Positions 31,391-41,743 of a stretch of DNA of 48,914 nt are shown piece by piece. The notes beneath the pieces are model-generated. The model did not search any database, was not told the origin of the DNA, and was given only the letters and a program-made list of their open reading frames with translations. Within the stretch, counting starts at the first letter, position 1. Each line of letters starts with the position of its first letter. The stretch covers positions 1 to 48,914 of the forward strand of contig JASCIV010000095.1 in NCBI GenBank assembly GCA_030374735.1. Direction: 5' to 3'. The position numbers and the translations under genes were made by a program. The DNA is from Gracilaria caudata (lineage: Eukaryota; Rhodophyta; Florideophyceae; Gracilariales; Gracilariaceae).

Positions 31391-32860
31391 ATGAGTGCTC
31401 GCGATGATTTGGTGGCTTGGATGAAAACAGAGCTTCCTCACGTCAAAGTACCAAGCGAAGAAACTCTAGACGCCTTAACCAAAGGTAAACATGAGAAAGA
31501 TCTCTGGGAGAAGGTGACGAAACGAGTTCGAACAGAAGCGCATGCGAAAGAAATTCGTGCATTCTTAGCGTTGACCGCCGAAAATGATCGATTCGTACCA
31601 TCATCGAATGAGCAAAAAGAACTTCAACAAGTACTAGAGGAAACGAAGCGCGTCGAAAAAGACATATCGCTCTTACGTGAGCAGCTAGAGGAGGTTGATG
31701 AAAAGGAAGAAGGGGATATCACGGCAACCGAAATTGATGAGGCAGTGATGGATGGTGTGCTGCACATCGTCACAGATCAGGAAGAAGAGCTCACCCAGCT
31801 GTTGGGATTACTACAACGCTCTCCATGGGGGGACGGAGGAGACTCGAGCGATTCAGAGAGTGAGGACGAGAACAAAGGAACGAGAAACTCAATCGAAATG
31901 GCTGTACGAAAGTGGTGTCAGAAGGGCGAAACTGAGTGGAACATAGCCGAGAGCGAGCTTCAGATGGTTCTAAGCGAAGGTTGGGGTGCTCGAGTGGGTG
32001 CAGCACTCCTCTTACTCTTGCGAGAAAGCGAGGCATCGCTCGCGAATACAGTTGGTGCACAGGGCAGCTCCGCAAGATCAGGCGCCGAAGAATTAGTACG
32101 AGATGCACAATTACGAGCATTCTCTCGTCTGCGAACTCTTGAAAGAGAGCATCGAGCAGCTGAACAACGCGCGAAGACAATGAAACAGGGCGTGGAGAAA
32201 TCAAGAGTATTGTGGGCTCAGATTGAGGCGGAACGAGCTGCTTTGGCGTTCGCATCGAAACCCAGGCCAATGAATACTGGTGCGGCGGCCGAACGACGTG
32301 CTAAACGAGCAGTACGTCGCGGAAAGGACGTTGTGAAAGAATTGGAAGACTGTGCGAAAGAACTTTGTATGGGAAGTTTAACAGTGCTCAAGACCGCTTC
32401 CAGAGATATATCAGATGTGACGAACAGCAGCAAGCGACTAGAAAGCGACTTGCCTTGCGCTGCAGATGCCGCAGAGAACATGCTCAAACATGTTGAGCAG
32501 GAGTTGAACAGCGAGAATCGCCAAAACGATCCACGACAGACTCTCGTCCCTGTCCGCACATTAACCAAACAACCTGTCGAAATGCACGGCATACAGGAAG
32601 TGCGTCGTATGGAGCTACAGCGATGGCACGACAAGAATGCTCGTGTAGTCACGGGCCTTTCGGCGCGCAGCGAGGTTCTCTGCGAACAGCGTGCGCACGC
32701 TGTGCGGGAGCTGGTGAGCGTGTGGCTCCCGCGATTGCAGCAGGCTGTGCGGGAGGGGGATCGTTGGCGCGAAGAAGAGGTGACGAAGGTAACGCAGAGC
32801 TTGAGCGAATTAAGTAAACAGCCCGGGCGAGATGCGGCACCGTGGCTGTTCGAGACTTGA
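31391..32860 (+). CDS. HAUS5: HAUS5/AUG5-like augmin subunit
   Basis: 489 residues, intronless, start MSARDDLVAWMKTELP. The N-terminal 65 residues (ELPHVKVPSEETLDALTKGK, DLWEKVTKRVRTEAHAKEIR) show the pattern of HAUS5/AUG5: a W near the start, PSE.TL..L..G, then .W..V..RV......IR. Most of the rest is coiled coil (about residues 75-145, 240-300, 370-470) interrupted by an acidic SDSESEDE patch. Family role: part of the eight-subunit augmin complex that recruits gamma-tubulin to spindle microtubules. The evidence is one N-terminal pattern plus coiled coils, so another coiled-coil protein is possible. Confidence 0.55.
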   Translation: MSARDDLVAWMKTELPHVKVPSEETLDALTKGKHEKDLWEKVTKRVRTEAHAKEIRAFLALTAENDRFVPSSNEQKELQQVLEETKRVEKDISLLREQLEEVDEKEEGDITATEIDEAVMDGVLHIVTDQEEELTQLLGLLQRSPWGDGGDSSDSESEDENKGTRNSIEMAVRKWCQKGETEWNIAESELQMVLSEGWGARVGAALLLLLRESEASLANTVGAQGSSARSGAEELVRDAQLRAFSRLRTLEREHRAAEQRAKTMKQGVEKSRVLWAQIEAERAALAFASKPRPMNTGAAAERRAKRAVRRGKDVVKELEDCAKELCMGSLTVLKTASRDISDVTNSSKRLESDLPCAADAAENMLKHVEQELNSENRQNDPRQTLVPVRTLTKQPVEMHGIQEVRRMELQRWHDKNARVVTGLSARSEVLCEQRAHAVRELVSVWLPRLQQAVREGDRWREEEVTKVTQSLSELSKQPGRDAAPWLFET

Positions 32861-33355
32861 GGTTGGCTGACGGGCACTGTGAATGGGCGCGCTGGGAACT
32901 TTTTTGGATACGGCGCGTGGCGTGGTGCCAAGTGTGGAGGGGCATGTCCGTTGGGCGCTGCTCGCCGGTCGTTGCTCCCACGCCCATGGTTGACGTGATT
33001 AGCCATTGAGTTGCACGTGGACGCATGATGGTTTCTACGACGCTTGACAGGTCAAGAGTCAGCTTTGTTGCGGTTAAAAAGCCGGCAAGCTCTTATTTCC
33101 CAGCGCATACAAAACTAAACAACCTCGTTCCACGGCTCTGAACCGGCGTGCGTGCTGTGGGTGAGCCTGTAACTTCGTCCAGCTTTTCGGATCACACGCG
33201 CTAGTGGCTAGTCTCTTCACTGTCACTAAAGAGTTAGGCTCTAAAGCTCCGATCAATACTTGAATCCCGTCTTCTCTCGACGAACTTATTATATCCTTGG
33301 TCTCTCCGGGATCGCTGCACAGGTACATCCACATCGAATTTGCTTGACTGCAACC
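32861..33355. other. intergenic
   Basis: Between two plus-strand genes. The minus-strand frames here mirror the coiled-coil gene and are not considered real. No motif seen. Confidence 0.4.
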
Positions 33356-34394
33356 ATGTCGTCCGCATCCACTGATCAGCAGCGCCCTCCGATGTCAGAG
33401 ATCTTCAAGAAGGCTGGGAAGAGAGCTATAGGTGGCGGTATTCCAGGCGCTGCTGCCATGGCTGCCCAGGTAGTCACTCTCATGCCGCTACGCTCTACCA
33501 TGAACTATCAGTATCGCTATGGAAACTCCACTACCTCCACGGCTATTCGTACGCTCTACGCTGATGGCGGTGTCCGTCGATTCTATAGAGGAGTGATGCC
33601 AGCCTTGTTTCAAGGACCGTTATCTCGTTTTGGAGATACTGCTGCAAATTCTGGTATGCTTACCCTCCTTGACTCGTTCGATAACACTAAGAACTTGCCG
33701 GTTGGTGTTAAGACCGCCGCTGCGTCAAGTACAGCTGCTGCGTGGCGCATCTTTCTTATGCGTAAGTTGTTGCCAGTTTCTTTTGTATCCCTATATACGC
33801 TTTTGGCACTGACTTTGATTTTCTTTTAATCAGCTATTGATGCCATGAAGACTACTTTGCAGGTTGAAGGCGCAAAAGGATTAACCGTCCTCAGGGGAAG
33901 AATAGCTCAGGGAGGTCCACTCGTTCTTTATCATGGTGCCCTTGCGACATACTCAGCAACTTTAGTTGGACAGTAAGTTAATTATCATCATCGAAGCCTT
34001 TGTTTCCACGATATCGCTCAAGCTTCTAACCTCTTACAACGAAATAAGCTTCCCGTGGTTCTTTACGTTTAACACTCTTCAAGAGTATATCCCGAAGCCC
34101 GATCCGGACAGAACCTTCCAGAAGTTTGGTCGCAATGCCTTAATTGGTTTTAGCTCTTCAGTAGTTTCCGATTGCTGTAGCAACAGCTTGCGTGTCGTGA
34201 AGACCACGAAACAAACACACCAAACTCCAATTACATATCCCCAGGCCATTAAGATGGTCTTGGATGCCGACGGACTCGCAGGCTTATTTGGTCGTGGGTT
34301 ACGTACCCGAATCATTGCTAATGGGTTCCAAGGACTGACGTTCTCAGTTATCTGGAAGGCACTGGAGGAGAAGTGGAACAAAGCCTACAACTGA
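33356..34394 (+). CDS. mitochondrial carrier-like protein, three exons
   Basis: Exons 33356-33761, 33834-33972 and 34049-34394; introns of 72 and 76 bases. 296 residues. Three carrier-type repeats are visible but degenerate: the first has GIPGAAAMAAQVVTLMPLRS in place of the usual PxDxxK motif; the second has the canonical P-I-D-A-M-K, created exactly at the first splice junction; the third has SNSLRVVKTTKQ. Repeats end with the usual G..+LF.RG.. type segments (RFYRGVMPALFQGPLSRFGD; GLFGRGLRTRIIANGFQG). Family role: solute exchange across an organelle membrane; substrate unknown. The changed first and third signature motifs point to an atypical carrier. Its stop is 6 bases from the stop of the opposing UDG gene. 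Confidence 0.8.
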
Positions 34395-34400
34395 ACACTC

Positions 34401-35537
34401 TCACGTCCTTCCTTTTAACGGGCTAAGCATATCATGTGGCACCACTTGCATGTATTTGTGTCGGATCTCCTCGATATCTGTAACCATATCATGCTTTCGT
34501 ATTGGGTTGCGTAGCAAATACGCAGGATGGAATACGGGCATTATCCAAGGTTCTGTTCCACCTCCGTACCATTTACCTCTGACTTTTGTGATACTGACGG
34601 GTCCTAGCATTGCTTGCGCTGCCACAGCACCAGCAAGCACAATGATGGCAGGTTGGATCAAACGTATTTCCTCAAGAAGATAGGGTTTATAGTACTGCAT
34701 TTCAGCAGGGTTCGGTGTCCTGTTCTTGCAAGGTCTTCTCTTCACTACGTTTGTCACGTAAATCTGTGTCTCAGTGTTGAATCCTCCATAGTCGAATATC
34801 TTGTCCAGAAGTTCTCCTGCTCGACCCACGAATGGTTTTCCTAACTTGTCCTCCATTTCACCAGGCGCTTCACCGATGATCATTAGCTTAGCTGTCTCAG
34901 ATCCCCGATAAGTTACGATTCGCCCACCCTCGCTTTGGAGAGGGTCGTTTTGCAACACCTGCAAAGCTTGTATTAGGTCTTCGTGAGAAGTGAAGCGTAT
35001 GTCGTTTTTAATGGTCGCATTCTTAACTTCCACTTCTTCAAGGCCTGTGTTCTTGATGTCTTGATCCGCAACCCTCTTTCGGTTCCTGACCCTCCTGACT
35101 TCCGCAGCTTCATCAGCTTGTTTATTTGTGTGTTTTGTTTTCCTACCGACTCTCTTCTCTGTCGTATCCATTTGCACAGCCACATCTTCTTCAGAATTGG
35201 TAGTTTCGTTCATCAATTTGGATGCCTTTGAAGATTGGCTGCTTAATCTTCGGGAACGGGCTACACGGTATTCGTAAAACGGAGATGGTTTGAATATTGC
35301 TGCTTTAGTAACCTCGTTGGTATCTGAACTCATATACCATTTCCCAAGTTTGCCACTAGCTGACGTTTCGAGGCTTCTCAATGGCAACCCTGACCTAACG
35401 ATCCTCGCAATCGTCGGGGCTGAAATGAAACCCAAACCAAGTGCTTGTTTTGACGAACTCATTTTCCCCAGATCAACGTGAGAGGAGCAATATCCGACCG
35501 ACGTGCAACGCGATTCAAACGGCTCTGATGGTTGCAT
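34401..35537 (-). CDS. uracil-DNA glycosylase, family 4 type, without Fe-S cysteines
   Basis: 378 residues; a second possible start is M26. The first 180 residues are an extension with basic, probably organelle or nuclear targeting features. The domain starts near residue 185: motif A is GEAPGE (222-227), then DKLGKPFVGRAGELLDKI, TNVVKRRPCKNRTPNPAE (262-279) and motif B HPAYLLRNP (337-345). These are family 4 signatures. Family 4 enzymes normally bind a 4Fe-4S cluster by four cysteines; aligned positions here are L195, D198, R267 and Y283. Glycine and acid residues of the active site are kept, so loss of the cluster need not mean loss of activity. Role: removal of uracil from DNA at the start of base excision repair. 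Confidence 0.85.
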   Translation of the reverse strand: MQPSEPFESRCTSVGYCSSHVDLGKMSSSKQALGLGFISAPTIARIVRSGLPLRSLETSASGKLGKWYMSSDTNEVTKAAIFKPSPFYEYRVARSRRLSSQSSKASKLMNETTNSEEDVAVQMDTTEKRVGRKTKHTNKQADEAAEVRRVRNRKRVADQDIKNTGLEEVEVKNATIKNDIRFTSHEDLIQALQVLQNDPLQSEGGRIVTYRGSETAKLMIIGEAPGEMEDKLGKPFVGRAGELLDKIFDYGGFNTETQIYVTNVVKRRPCKNRTPNPAEMQYYKPYLLEEIRLIQPAIIVLAGAVAAQAMLGPVSITKVRGKWYGGGTEPWIMPVFHPAYLLRNPIRKHDMVTDIEEIRHKYMQVVPHDMLSPLKGRT

Positions 35538-36021
35538 GCATGAAAGAAGGAACCTAAATCCCGCCTAGTCTACTGTAGTACAGTATCAAAGGGTATCTCA
35601 CCAGTACATACGAAGGGTAGATAGTCGTGCCTGTGGGGTCACTTTTTTTTTTTCTCAATGATCTACTGCGCATCTGATACAGACGCGCATGTAGAGTGTG
35701 TTTAGAATCATACAGACAACTTCCAAGTTGCCTAACATTACTCGACGGTTTTGTCAAGCGGTAAGTGTTGTCGGTTCGCTGATGAGAAACAAGAAGAGGG
35801 GTATCGCGACGCTGCCTTCACATGGGTCCTTCACGCAACCTTTTTAACAATAACCCGCAGAAGCCAGGCTGCCTCGCTTTACATTGGCAGATGCCGGACT
35901 GGTTTCTTAGTGCCATGGGGCGTCACTAGATTAACGCTAGGGCTGAGTAGAGCATGATTTGTACTATCTTTTCTATTGTTCGGGATGCGTCCTTTCGTAT
36001 CATCTTCCAATGGAATTCCGC
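35538..36021. other. intergenic
   Basis: Upstream of the UDG gene and downstream of PP2C. Contains a T11 run at about 35645. Nothing else seen. Confidence 0.4.
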
Positions 36022-37323
36022 TCATCTCCATGTATTCGTTCCTTTCGAAATGGGAGTGGGAAGAGGTGATTCTCTCGGCGAGAGTGATTCCAAAGATTGC
36101 GGCTCTGGAGCGAATTGTGTTGGGGTGGACAAGGACAAGGCTGAAAGTGATGTCATGGTGGTTTGTAGAACACCAGAACATGACAGGGGTGTGGCAACAG
36201 ATTCGATGGAGTTCGTCGTTAATCTCTGTTCATATTTCTTCAAGTTCACGATCATAGCGCTGACATCATCTCGAGCTCCTTTGGCCTGAGCCGTATCCAA
36301 TACCATCTGGACTGCCAGCCTTTCCCCCTTGGCGTAGTATTTTCTTGCAATTTCCGCAACCTCTTCATCGCGTAAAACATCCCACACCCCATCGCTCGCT
36401 ATAACTACGGCCTCGAAGCCGCTCAACTGAACTTCATTGATCTCCGGCTCAGCAAGTACAATTGTTCTTTGTTCCACGTCCCCGATCGATCGCGTCAGGG
36501 ACAGAACCCCATTTATTCTTCCTTTGAAGAAGTATCCGCCTTCGCTCAAACACCTAGTTTGCTCGGCAGTGTTTGATTCTCGATGGTCTTCAGATAAGCG
36601 CTTTACTTCCGTCTTTCCGAAGGCAATAACGCGTGAGTCTCCAACGTATGCGATGGTCATGGTATCGCCAGCAAGGGCCACTACCGTTGCCGTTGTTCCA
36701 CAAAGACCGCCAAGTTCCTTGTATGCAAGAGGAACATCTGTACGTGGTAGGGAGTGATCAGACATTGAGGAAGTTTTTCTAGATCTCGATGGAACAGATC
36801 CGGAGGCTACGAGGTGCAGATGAAAGAGTGTGTCATCCATTGCGAGAAATGCGGTTCTTAAAGCAGCCCGCAAATCCCCGCATCTTCGGTACGCGCTTAG
36901 AGTGTAACCGAATAATCGCTCGCTCGAGAGATCGGCTGCCTCTACCCCACCGTGCCCGTCGAAGACACCGAACAGAGATACAAGTGGCCTAAGTCCTCTT
37001 TGGGCAAGTTCTTTCACGGCAAATCTGTCCTCGAGGCTATGATGACGACGTCCTCTTCTCGCTTGGGCGGCATATACCTCTCCACATGCCCGCAGCTCAG
37101 CTGGCGATTGATCTTTCGAAGAAGTCCCCACCGGCGAAGTTTTGGGCAGCCTCAGTTTCGGGGGACGGGGTGTCAGTCTTCGTGAAGTAGAATCACCAGA
37201 CGGGCACTTAGCCAAGCTTTGTAGGCGGTATGGTTTAATGCTTGCTTCTCCATTTTCGTAAGAATGCGAATCTTGAAGGGATTGGCAGTTTCTGGCTTTC
37301 GGCGGTGAAGATGATTTATCCAT
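36022..37323 (-). CDS. PP2C-family protein phosphatase
   Basis: 433 residues, intronless. Metal-dependent serine/threonine phosphatase. Motifs in order: SLEDRFAV (E98, D99), FGVFDGHGG (D122), GTTATVVAL, IAYVGDSRVI (D229), LTRSIGD (280 region), VVIASDGVWDVL (D311) and ARDDVSAMIV (D352, D353); all residues needed for the two-metal site are present. Residues 1-75 are a polar, basic, probably disordered extension, and the last 70 residues are rich in serine, threonine and proline. A serine/arginine-rich insert (residues 175-200) lies between the first helices and the core strands. No membrane segment. Target unknown. Confidence 0.93.
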   Translation of the reverse strand: MDKSSSPPKARNCQSLQDSHSYENGEASIKPYRLQSLAKCPSGDSTSRRLTPRPPKLRLPKTSPVGTSSKDQSPAELRACGEVYAAQARRGRRHHSLEDRFAVKELAQRGLRPLVSLFGVFDGHGGVEAADLSSERLFGYTLSAYRRCGDLRAALRTAFLAMDDTLFHLHLVASGSVPSRSRKTSSMSDHSLPRTDVPLAYKELGGLCGTTATVVALAGDTMTIAYVGDSRVIAFGKTEVKRLSEDHRESNTAEQTRCLSEGGYFFKGRINGVLSLTRSIGDVEQRTIVLAEPEINEVQLSGFEAVVIASDGVWDVLRDEEVAEIARKYYAKGERLAVQMVLDTAQAKGARDDVSAMIVNLKKYEQRLTTNSIESVATPLSCSGVLQTTMTSLSALSLSTPTQFAPEPQSLESLSPRESPLPTPISKGTNTWR

Positions 37324-38617
37324 GTGTCTATAACAGATGGCCCGGGATGGAAAAGCGTGAACCGTTACTTGAGGGAACGAATGTTTTCAGACTTCCAGAC
37401 TCGAGCGAAGAATAATCCTGCTTATTCAATAGACACCGATCAAAGGGTTCTGCTCAGTTGAGAACCGCGATTTCTGACGCCCTTCAGTCGAACAGGGCCC
37501 GCGTGCTCCAAGTTTTGCTTTGAGTAGTTAAAATGCCTATAACGAGAAAATGGACAGGAAAGTTTCTGGTACTCTGTAGCCTCTCTTATCGATTCCTCTA
37601 CCGTACGAAAGACAAGTTAAGAATTGCTCTTCGGGTTTGTTAGCTGAGTTTGCTGGATGGCTACCTTCTGCAAATCCACGAACACTCGTCGCTGTAGCAA
37701 CTTTTGCAATGCCTGCGATATTTATGCCGGCGAGAACTTTGAAAGCGTTATGATGCCCCAACGGTCAAGATCTGAATCGCTTTTTGAACCCTTGTGAGAA
37801 CGAAGTTACTTCGCTTGGATACTTGATTGAAAACTCATTTTAGGTATCGTGAAGAACAGGAGTTGCTTTCATAAAGCGCTGAGTCCTATTTGTGTATTTC
37901 AGGAGTCTCTGCGGAACAAACGTTTGACCGAGAGTGTGGCGTTTTTTTCTTGTGTTCAAAGAGTACTCGAAGGGCACTCATTCGCGCAAAGAATGCCCTC
38001 AATGTAAGAAGATTTCCGAAAAGGTTGGCCTTTGAGCTCTCTTAGAATGCCACGCAAGAGGGCTTCAGGTACGAAGTGGTGATGTGTAAAACTGGCATTA
38101 TTCCTAACGAACGAACGAACGGGACCTATATTTAGACATTGCTAACGAATGAATGAATGACTCGTTGTTCAACCAGTTTACTGTTTTCACGAACTGGAAT
38201 ATAAAGTTGAAGCAACCGCTTGCCATGAAGTCTTTTTCCGATATAAAATCTACGAAGATGATAAACGGATGGACGTTCAGGAATCAAGAACACAAACATT
38301 TCTGCTTTACACCTTGCCGCGCTCCGAATGAGTTAATTGTACAATTCGTTTCGCACAGGAACAGGGCGTAAAGACAAAGCAGACATCAAAGTACTTGCTC
38401 TGAAAGGGGCTGAATGGTGAGCACTGGAGCCATCACTAATGCGATAGGTTTAATTAAGACATGAAGTTGGCACGTTAAAGAGCTATCGTAACAAAGCGCT
38501 TTCAGTGCTTATTTCCAGAATCACTATACGATGATCACGTACATTAGAAGGCCGCCGAGGATGGAAAGCTTCCCTAACCACAACACATGTCTGTCGAAAA
38601 CATGGAAAGAACTTCAT
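37324..38617. other. intergenic, microsatellite-containing
   Basis: Start of the repeat-rich right part. Contains (CGAA)n at about 38107-38122 and (GAAT)n at about 38144-38158. No gene recognised. Confidence 0.4.
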
Positions 38618-39305
38618 TCATGAATTAGAGCCAATCCATCTCTTCTTCCAGATCGAACGAGAAGCCGTATTAAGTGTCATACAAGAGCCCTTGTTTAGGT
38701 GCGTAGTCTTTTTCTCGTTCCGCACAATTTTGTTCCTGACTGCCACCACAGTTCTTGGGCAGAGGTACCCGATTATGTCTATCTTCCATGTCTCTTGAAA
38801 ACGCTCGTAATTTTGAAGACAAGTGCAAAGCATCTCAGCCCTTCGTAGCCTCCATCGGAGCAACCAGATCTTTGCTGTACTTTTGATATGTACAGCACAT
38901 ATCTTCCTGCCAGATACGAATCGACGTCGAGAACGATATCTTATCCGAATGCATGTATGTGGTTTTTGAAGGATACCCAGAACCTCTTCCATCGCGTTCA
39001 AGTTCAAATTCCTGATAATACGCAGCACTCGCGATTTGTATTTTCTTCTTGATTTCCAGTTCGGCTCTTGTGAGTCGTGTATTGAACTACACAAACCGTT
39101 GTGCACGGACGGTATGATTCTCGTCAATCTGGTTGCACCTTTGAAAACGAGGATTCGTTTGTTGCCATAGAAGTGTGATATGGACTTGGATTCGAGGAGC
39201 AAAGTCGAGAGAAGTGTTCTGACTGAAGAGAAGAACGCACGAGGTCTTCCACCAAGACCTTGGCCTAGCTCTACAACAGAAACAAGTCGGCAGTAGAAAT
39301 GTCAT
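38618..39305 (-). pseudogene. decayed reading frame, family unknown
   Basis: One minus-strand frame reads like protein through several stops: a stretch ending RAQRFV then stop, FNTRLTRAELEIKKKIQIAS, AYYQEFELERDG, HSDKISFSTSIRIWQEDMCC, stop, then VPLPKNCGGSQEQNCAERE, DYAPKQGLLYDT, stop and an acidic end FDLEEEMDWL. A second frame over the same DNA is open for 194 codons but is basic and less protein-like. I read this as a broken gene, perhaps from a mobile element. Weak evidence; both frames could be chance. Confidence 0.3.
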
Positions 39306-40378
39306 AGTAAAGATCGTCGGAGCCTGGGCACCTTAAGAAGAACACGAGGCCTGTTGTACTTGCGGCAAAATAATTGAGAAGGCCGGAAGTGATCCATTCA
39401 TAAAGTTAATGGAAGGACGGCCTCGCCTCAAATGATGAGAATATCATAAAGCGCTCACGGAAATAATTTGCGGCAGAAACGCGTCCAATGCCGAGAAAGG
39501 AAAAACGACTTGACATACGGAGGTATGTTCTGGAAGAAACCCTTTCAGGTTCTTCAAGTGAATCTAGTGATTCTGAATCAACTGGTTCACTAGTAGTGAA
39601 CCAATGACAGGAAACTACAATTGCAAGTGGAAAAAGTACGATATACTTTCATCTTCTTGTTTCTTCTTTTCTTCTTTCTTCCTTATTTTGGACAACAGCC
39701 TCTAATTACGAAGCTGTAGTAAAACTTGAAACAAAGTTCTCTCTCCGCAGAAAGGCCAAAAATCTTCTTGTTTCGTTGGTCGAATTCGGTCAAAAGCAAC
39801 TTTTGTATACATCTTCCACGGTGCATTGGTAATTGTGAACAAACATATGAACGAAAGAAGGAAGAAAAGCTACGCAACTCTGTGATATCATTTGGCAGCA
39901 TAGTGGAAACGCCAGCTTTATCCGCAAGGCCTATTATGTTTTATCCTTTCTCATCAGTTGCTCTTTTCTTTTTTTCTGAATGTAGGAAGCTGATCAGATA
40001 GATATGAATGGCAAGTTGTAGTTAAGAACGTCGCCCCCTTGTTCCAAGGCTGTCAGAGAGAGAGAGAGCTAAGCCTGACAACCCTGACCAGGCGACGTTT
40101 AGGGCGATGTGGCTTCATGAGTGGGCCCACAGGAACTTGAAATCAATTGCTTCATTTCACCCTGATGATCAACCAGTGTTGAATCAACCTGCGTGGGTGA
40201 CTTTCATGTTCTTCTCCCATCGCAAACTCAAGCCGTCATCAAGTGGCTTAAAGTTTGACTATAGCGGAGCTTGGATGAGCTAGAGAACAATTTAACCTGT
40301 ACTTCGAATCATAAGAACTCCAGCAGAGTAACCACTTTGCTTATCAATGAAAGTTCATCACAAGCCAACTGTTCACTT
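39306..40378. other. intergenic, repeat-bearing
   Basis: No gene recognised. Holds one copy of the hairpin repeat (39682-39719), a pyrimidine-rich run (39650-39680) and a (GA)n run near 40060. The left end of the piggyBac-like element should lie here or just after. Confidence 0.35.
39682..39719. repeat. short hairpin repeat, copy 1
   Basis: TTATTTTGGACAACAGC is followed, after a spacer, by AGCTGTAGT. The same 17-base block and AGCTGTAGT recur at 47044-47076. In copy 2 the arms ACAGCTT and AAGCTGT are perfect; here the stem is imperfect. Confidence 0.5.
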
Positions 40379-41617
40379 TTATTCAAATTGTGGTAAGTTG
40401 TTCGCTTCTAACGCATCCAAGCGATTCTCAAGAGCAAGTCTTTCTGATTGAGGAATAACTGCGCGCTCAAGAACTTCTGTTTCGTGCCATGTCTTCCAAC
40501 AGTCCTTGCAAATGGCCTGTTGACAGACTGAACACCATTGGCTTTGCCTGGAACCTCCTTTCTTTCTCACAGAATGTCCATTACGCTTCAATGTCAAACT
40601 GTAGGAGCACAGTGCGCAGTATAAACTCCTACCAACAACTTTCTTATGTGACTCAAGATTTGACAATCTTCGTAGCTTATCAGCGGGCCGATTATACTTT
40701 GCCACAACATCCTTGTGAAACAACTGTTGGATTGGAACCAGAGCTGGATTTGCGGCATCATTTGCCAACATCTGTGACACACAAGTGCTTGAAGTCTTTT
40801 CGCTTTGTAATCGCGCATTGAAACAACTCTTGAATTCTTTCGCAAGTTGCCTAGCATAGTCCTCGAATGTCTCGGTTGACGTCACGGCATGTCTCATGGT
40901 CCTATACCCTCCTAATTGTCGTTGACCTGATTCAAAAACATCCGGCAAAACACCTTTTTGTTTTGCGACAGATAGTCGATAAACAATAGCAGCGTTGTTA
41001 ACCTGCGCTGATATTAAACGCCCGATGACACTTACAATAGGATTCTCAGAAGAGTTAGTGTACGAGAGAGACTTCATTGCCCTACTCAACTCGTCTACTT
41101 CACCCTTTAAATGATTCCAGAACACCAAAGCCGTCGGACGTATCAAACGAGATGGTGGTTGAGTTCCGTGCTTCGCAACCAGACTCCTATAAGCCTGACT
41201 TAGATTATAAAAGGATGCATACGAGTAAAGATCAGAAGCGTGTGAAACATGTAGTAAGTTGTCGTAGGACTTTGGAATATCTTCTGCAGGCCTGCCAATC
41301 CATTTAAATGCACTGCACCGTATTGCTTGTAAACAGTAGAGATAATCTGCTTTAACTGAGCAGGCAAAAGAAAGAAGCACGCAATATATGATCTCCCCGA
41401 CCCCCACATTGCTTCCTTTGGCGACAATGAAAAGAACGTGATTCAAATCTAAGCATGCCACATGATGAAGACACTGTAACCGATAGTCACTCGAAGGTAC
41501 CAGTTCGTGAAACAACATTGTAGACTCATTATTCAAGCCAACATCTTTAAGTCCAACAAGCTGGCCATGATCCTTAATACGTTCAAGAGATTCCTCGACA
41601 GTTCTTAGTGACGTCAT
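40379..41617 (-). CDS. piggyBac-like transposase, C-terminal part
   Basis: 412 residues from ATG. The middle has RPTALVFWNHLKGEVDELSR followed by VIGRLISAQVNNAAIVYRL, which corresponds to the piggyBac segment with a conserved N..MGGVD..D and a helix ending NA.I.Y. The end has a cysteine/histidine array, LYCALCS, WCSVCQQAICKDCWKTWH, in the place and form of the piggyBac C-terminal zinc domain that reads the transposon ends. Separated from the next frame by 126 bases, where a donor-like GTGAGA follows CTACAG near 41655. It may be translated alone or be the last exon. Confidence 0.55.
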   Translation of the reverse strand: MTSLRTVEESLERIKDHGQLVGLKDVGLNNESTMLFHELVPSSDYRLQCLHHVACLDLNHVLFIVAKGSNVGVGEIIYCVLLSFACSVKADYLYCLQAIRCSAFKWIGRPAEDIPKSYDNLLHVSHASDLYSYASFYNLSQAYRSLVAKHGTQPPSRLIRPTALVFWNHLKGEVDELSRAMKSLSYTNSSENPIVSVIGRLISAQVNNAAIVYRLSVAKQKGVLPDVFESGQRQLGGYRTMRHAVTSTETFEDYARQLAKEFKSCFNARLQSEKTSSTCVSQMLANDAANPALVPIQQLFHKDVVAKYNRPADKLRRLSNLESHKKVVGRSLYCALCSYSLTLKRNGHSVRKKGGSRQSQWCSVCQQAICKDCWKTWHETEVLERAVIPQSERLALENRLDALEANNLPQFE

Positions 41618-41743
41618 CGTCTTGATCTCAACGGCGGAAACAATTATCTCACCTGTAGAGGATCGTAGACCCGCAACTGCGTCTGGACTGTCCGAAAGTA
41701 GTGGAATTGATTTAGAAGATATGAGACCGGTTGTACTAATATA

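Noticed and set aside
32218..33026. 262- and 125-codon minus-strand frames
   Set aside because: Antisense shadows of the coiled-coil gene with no protein-like features.
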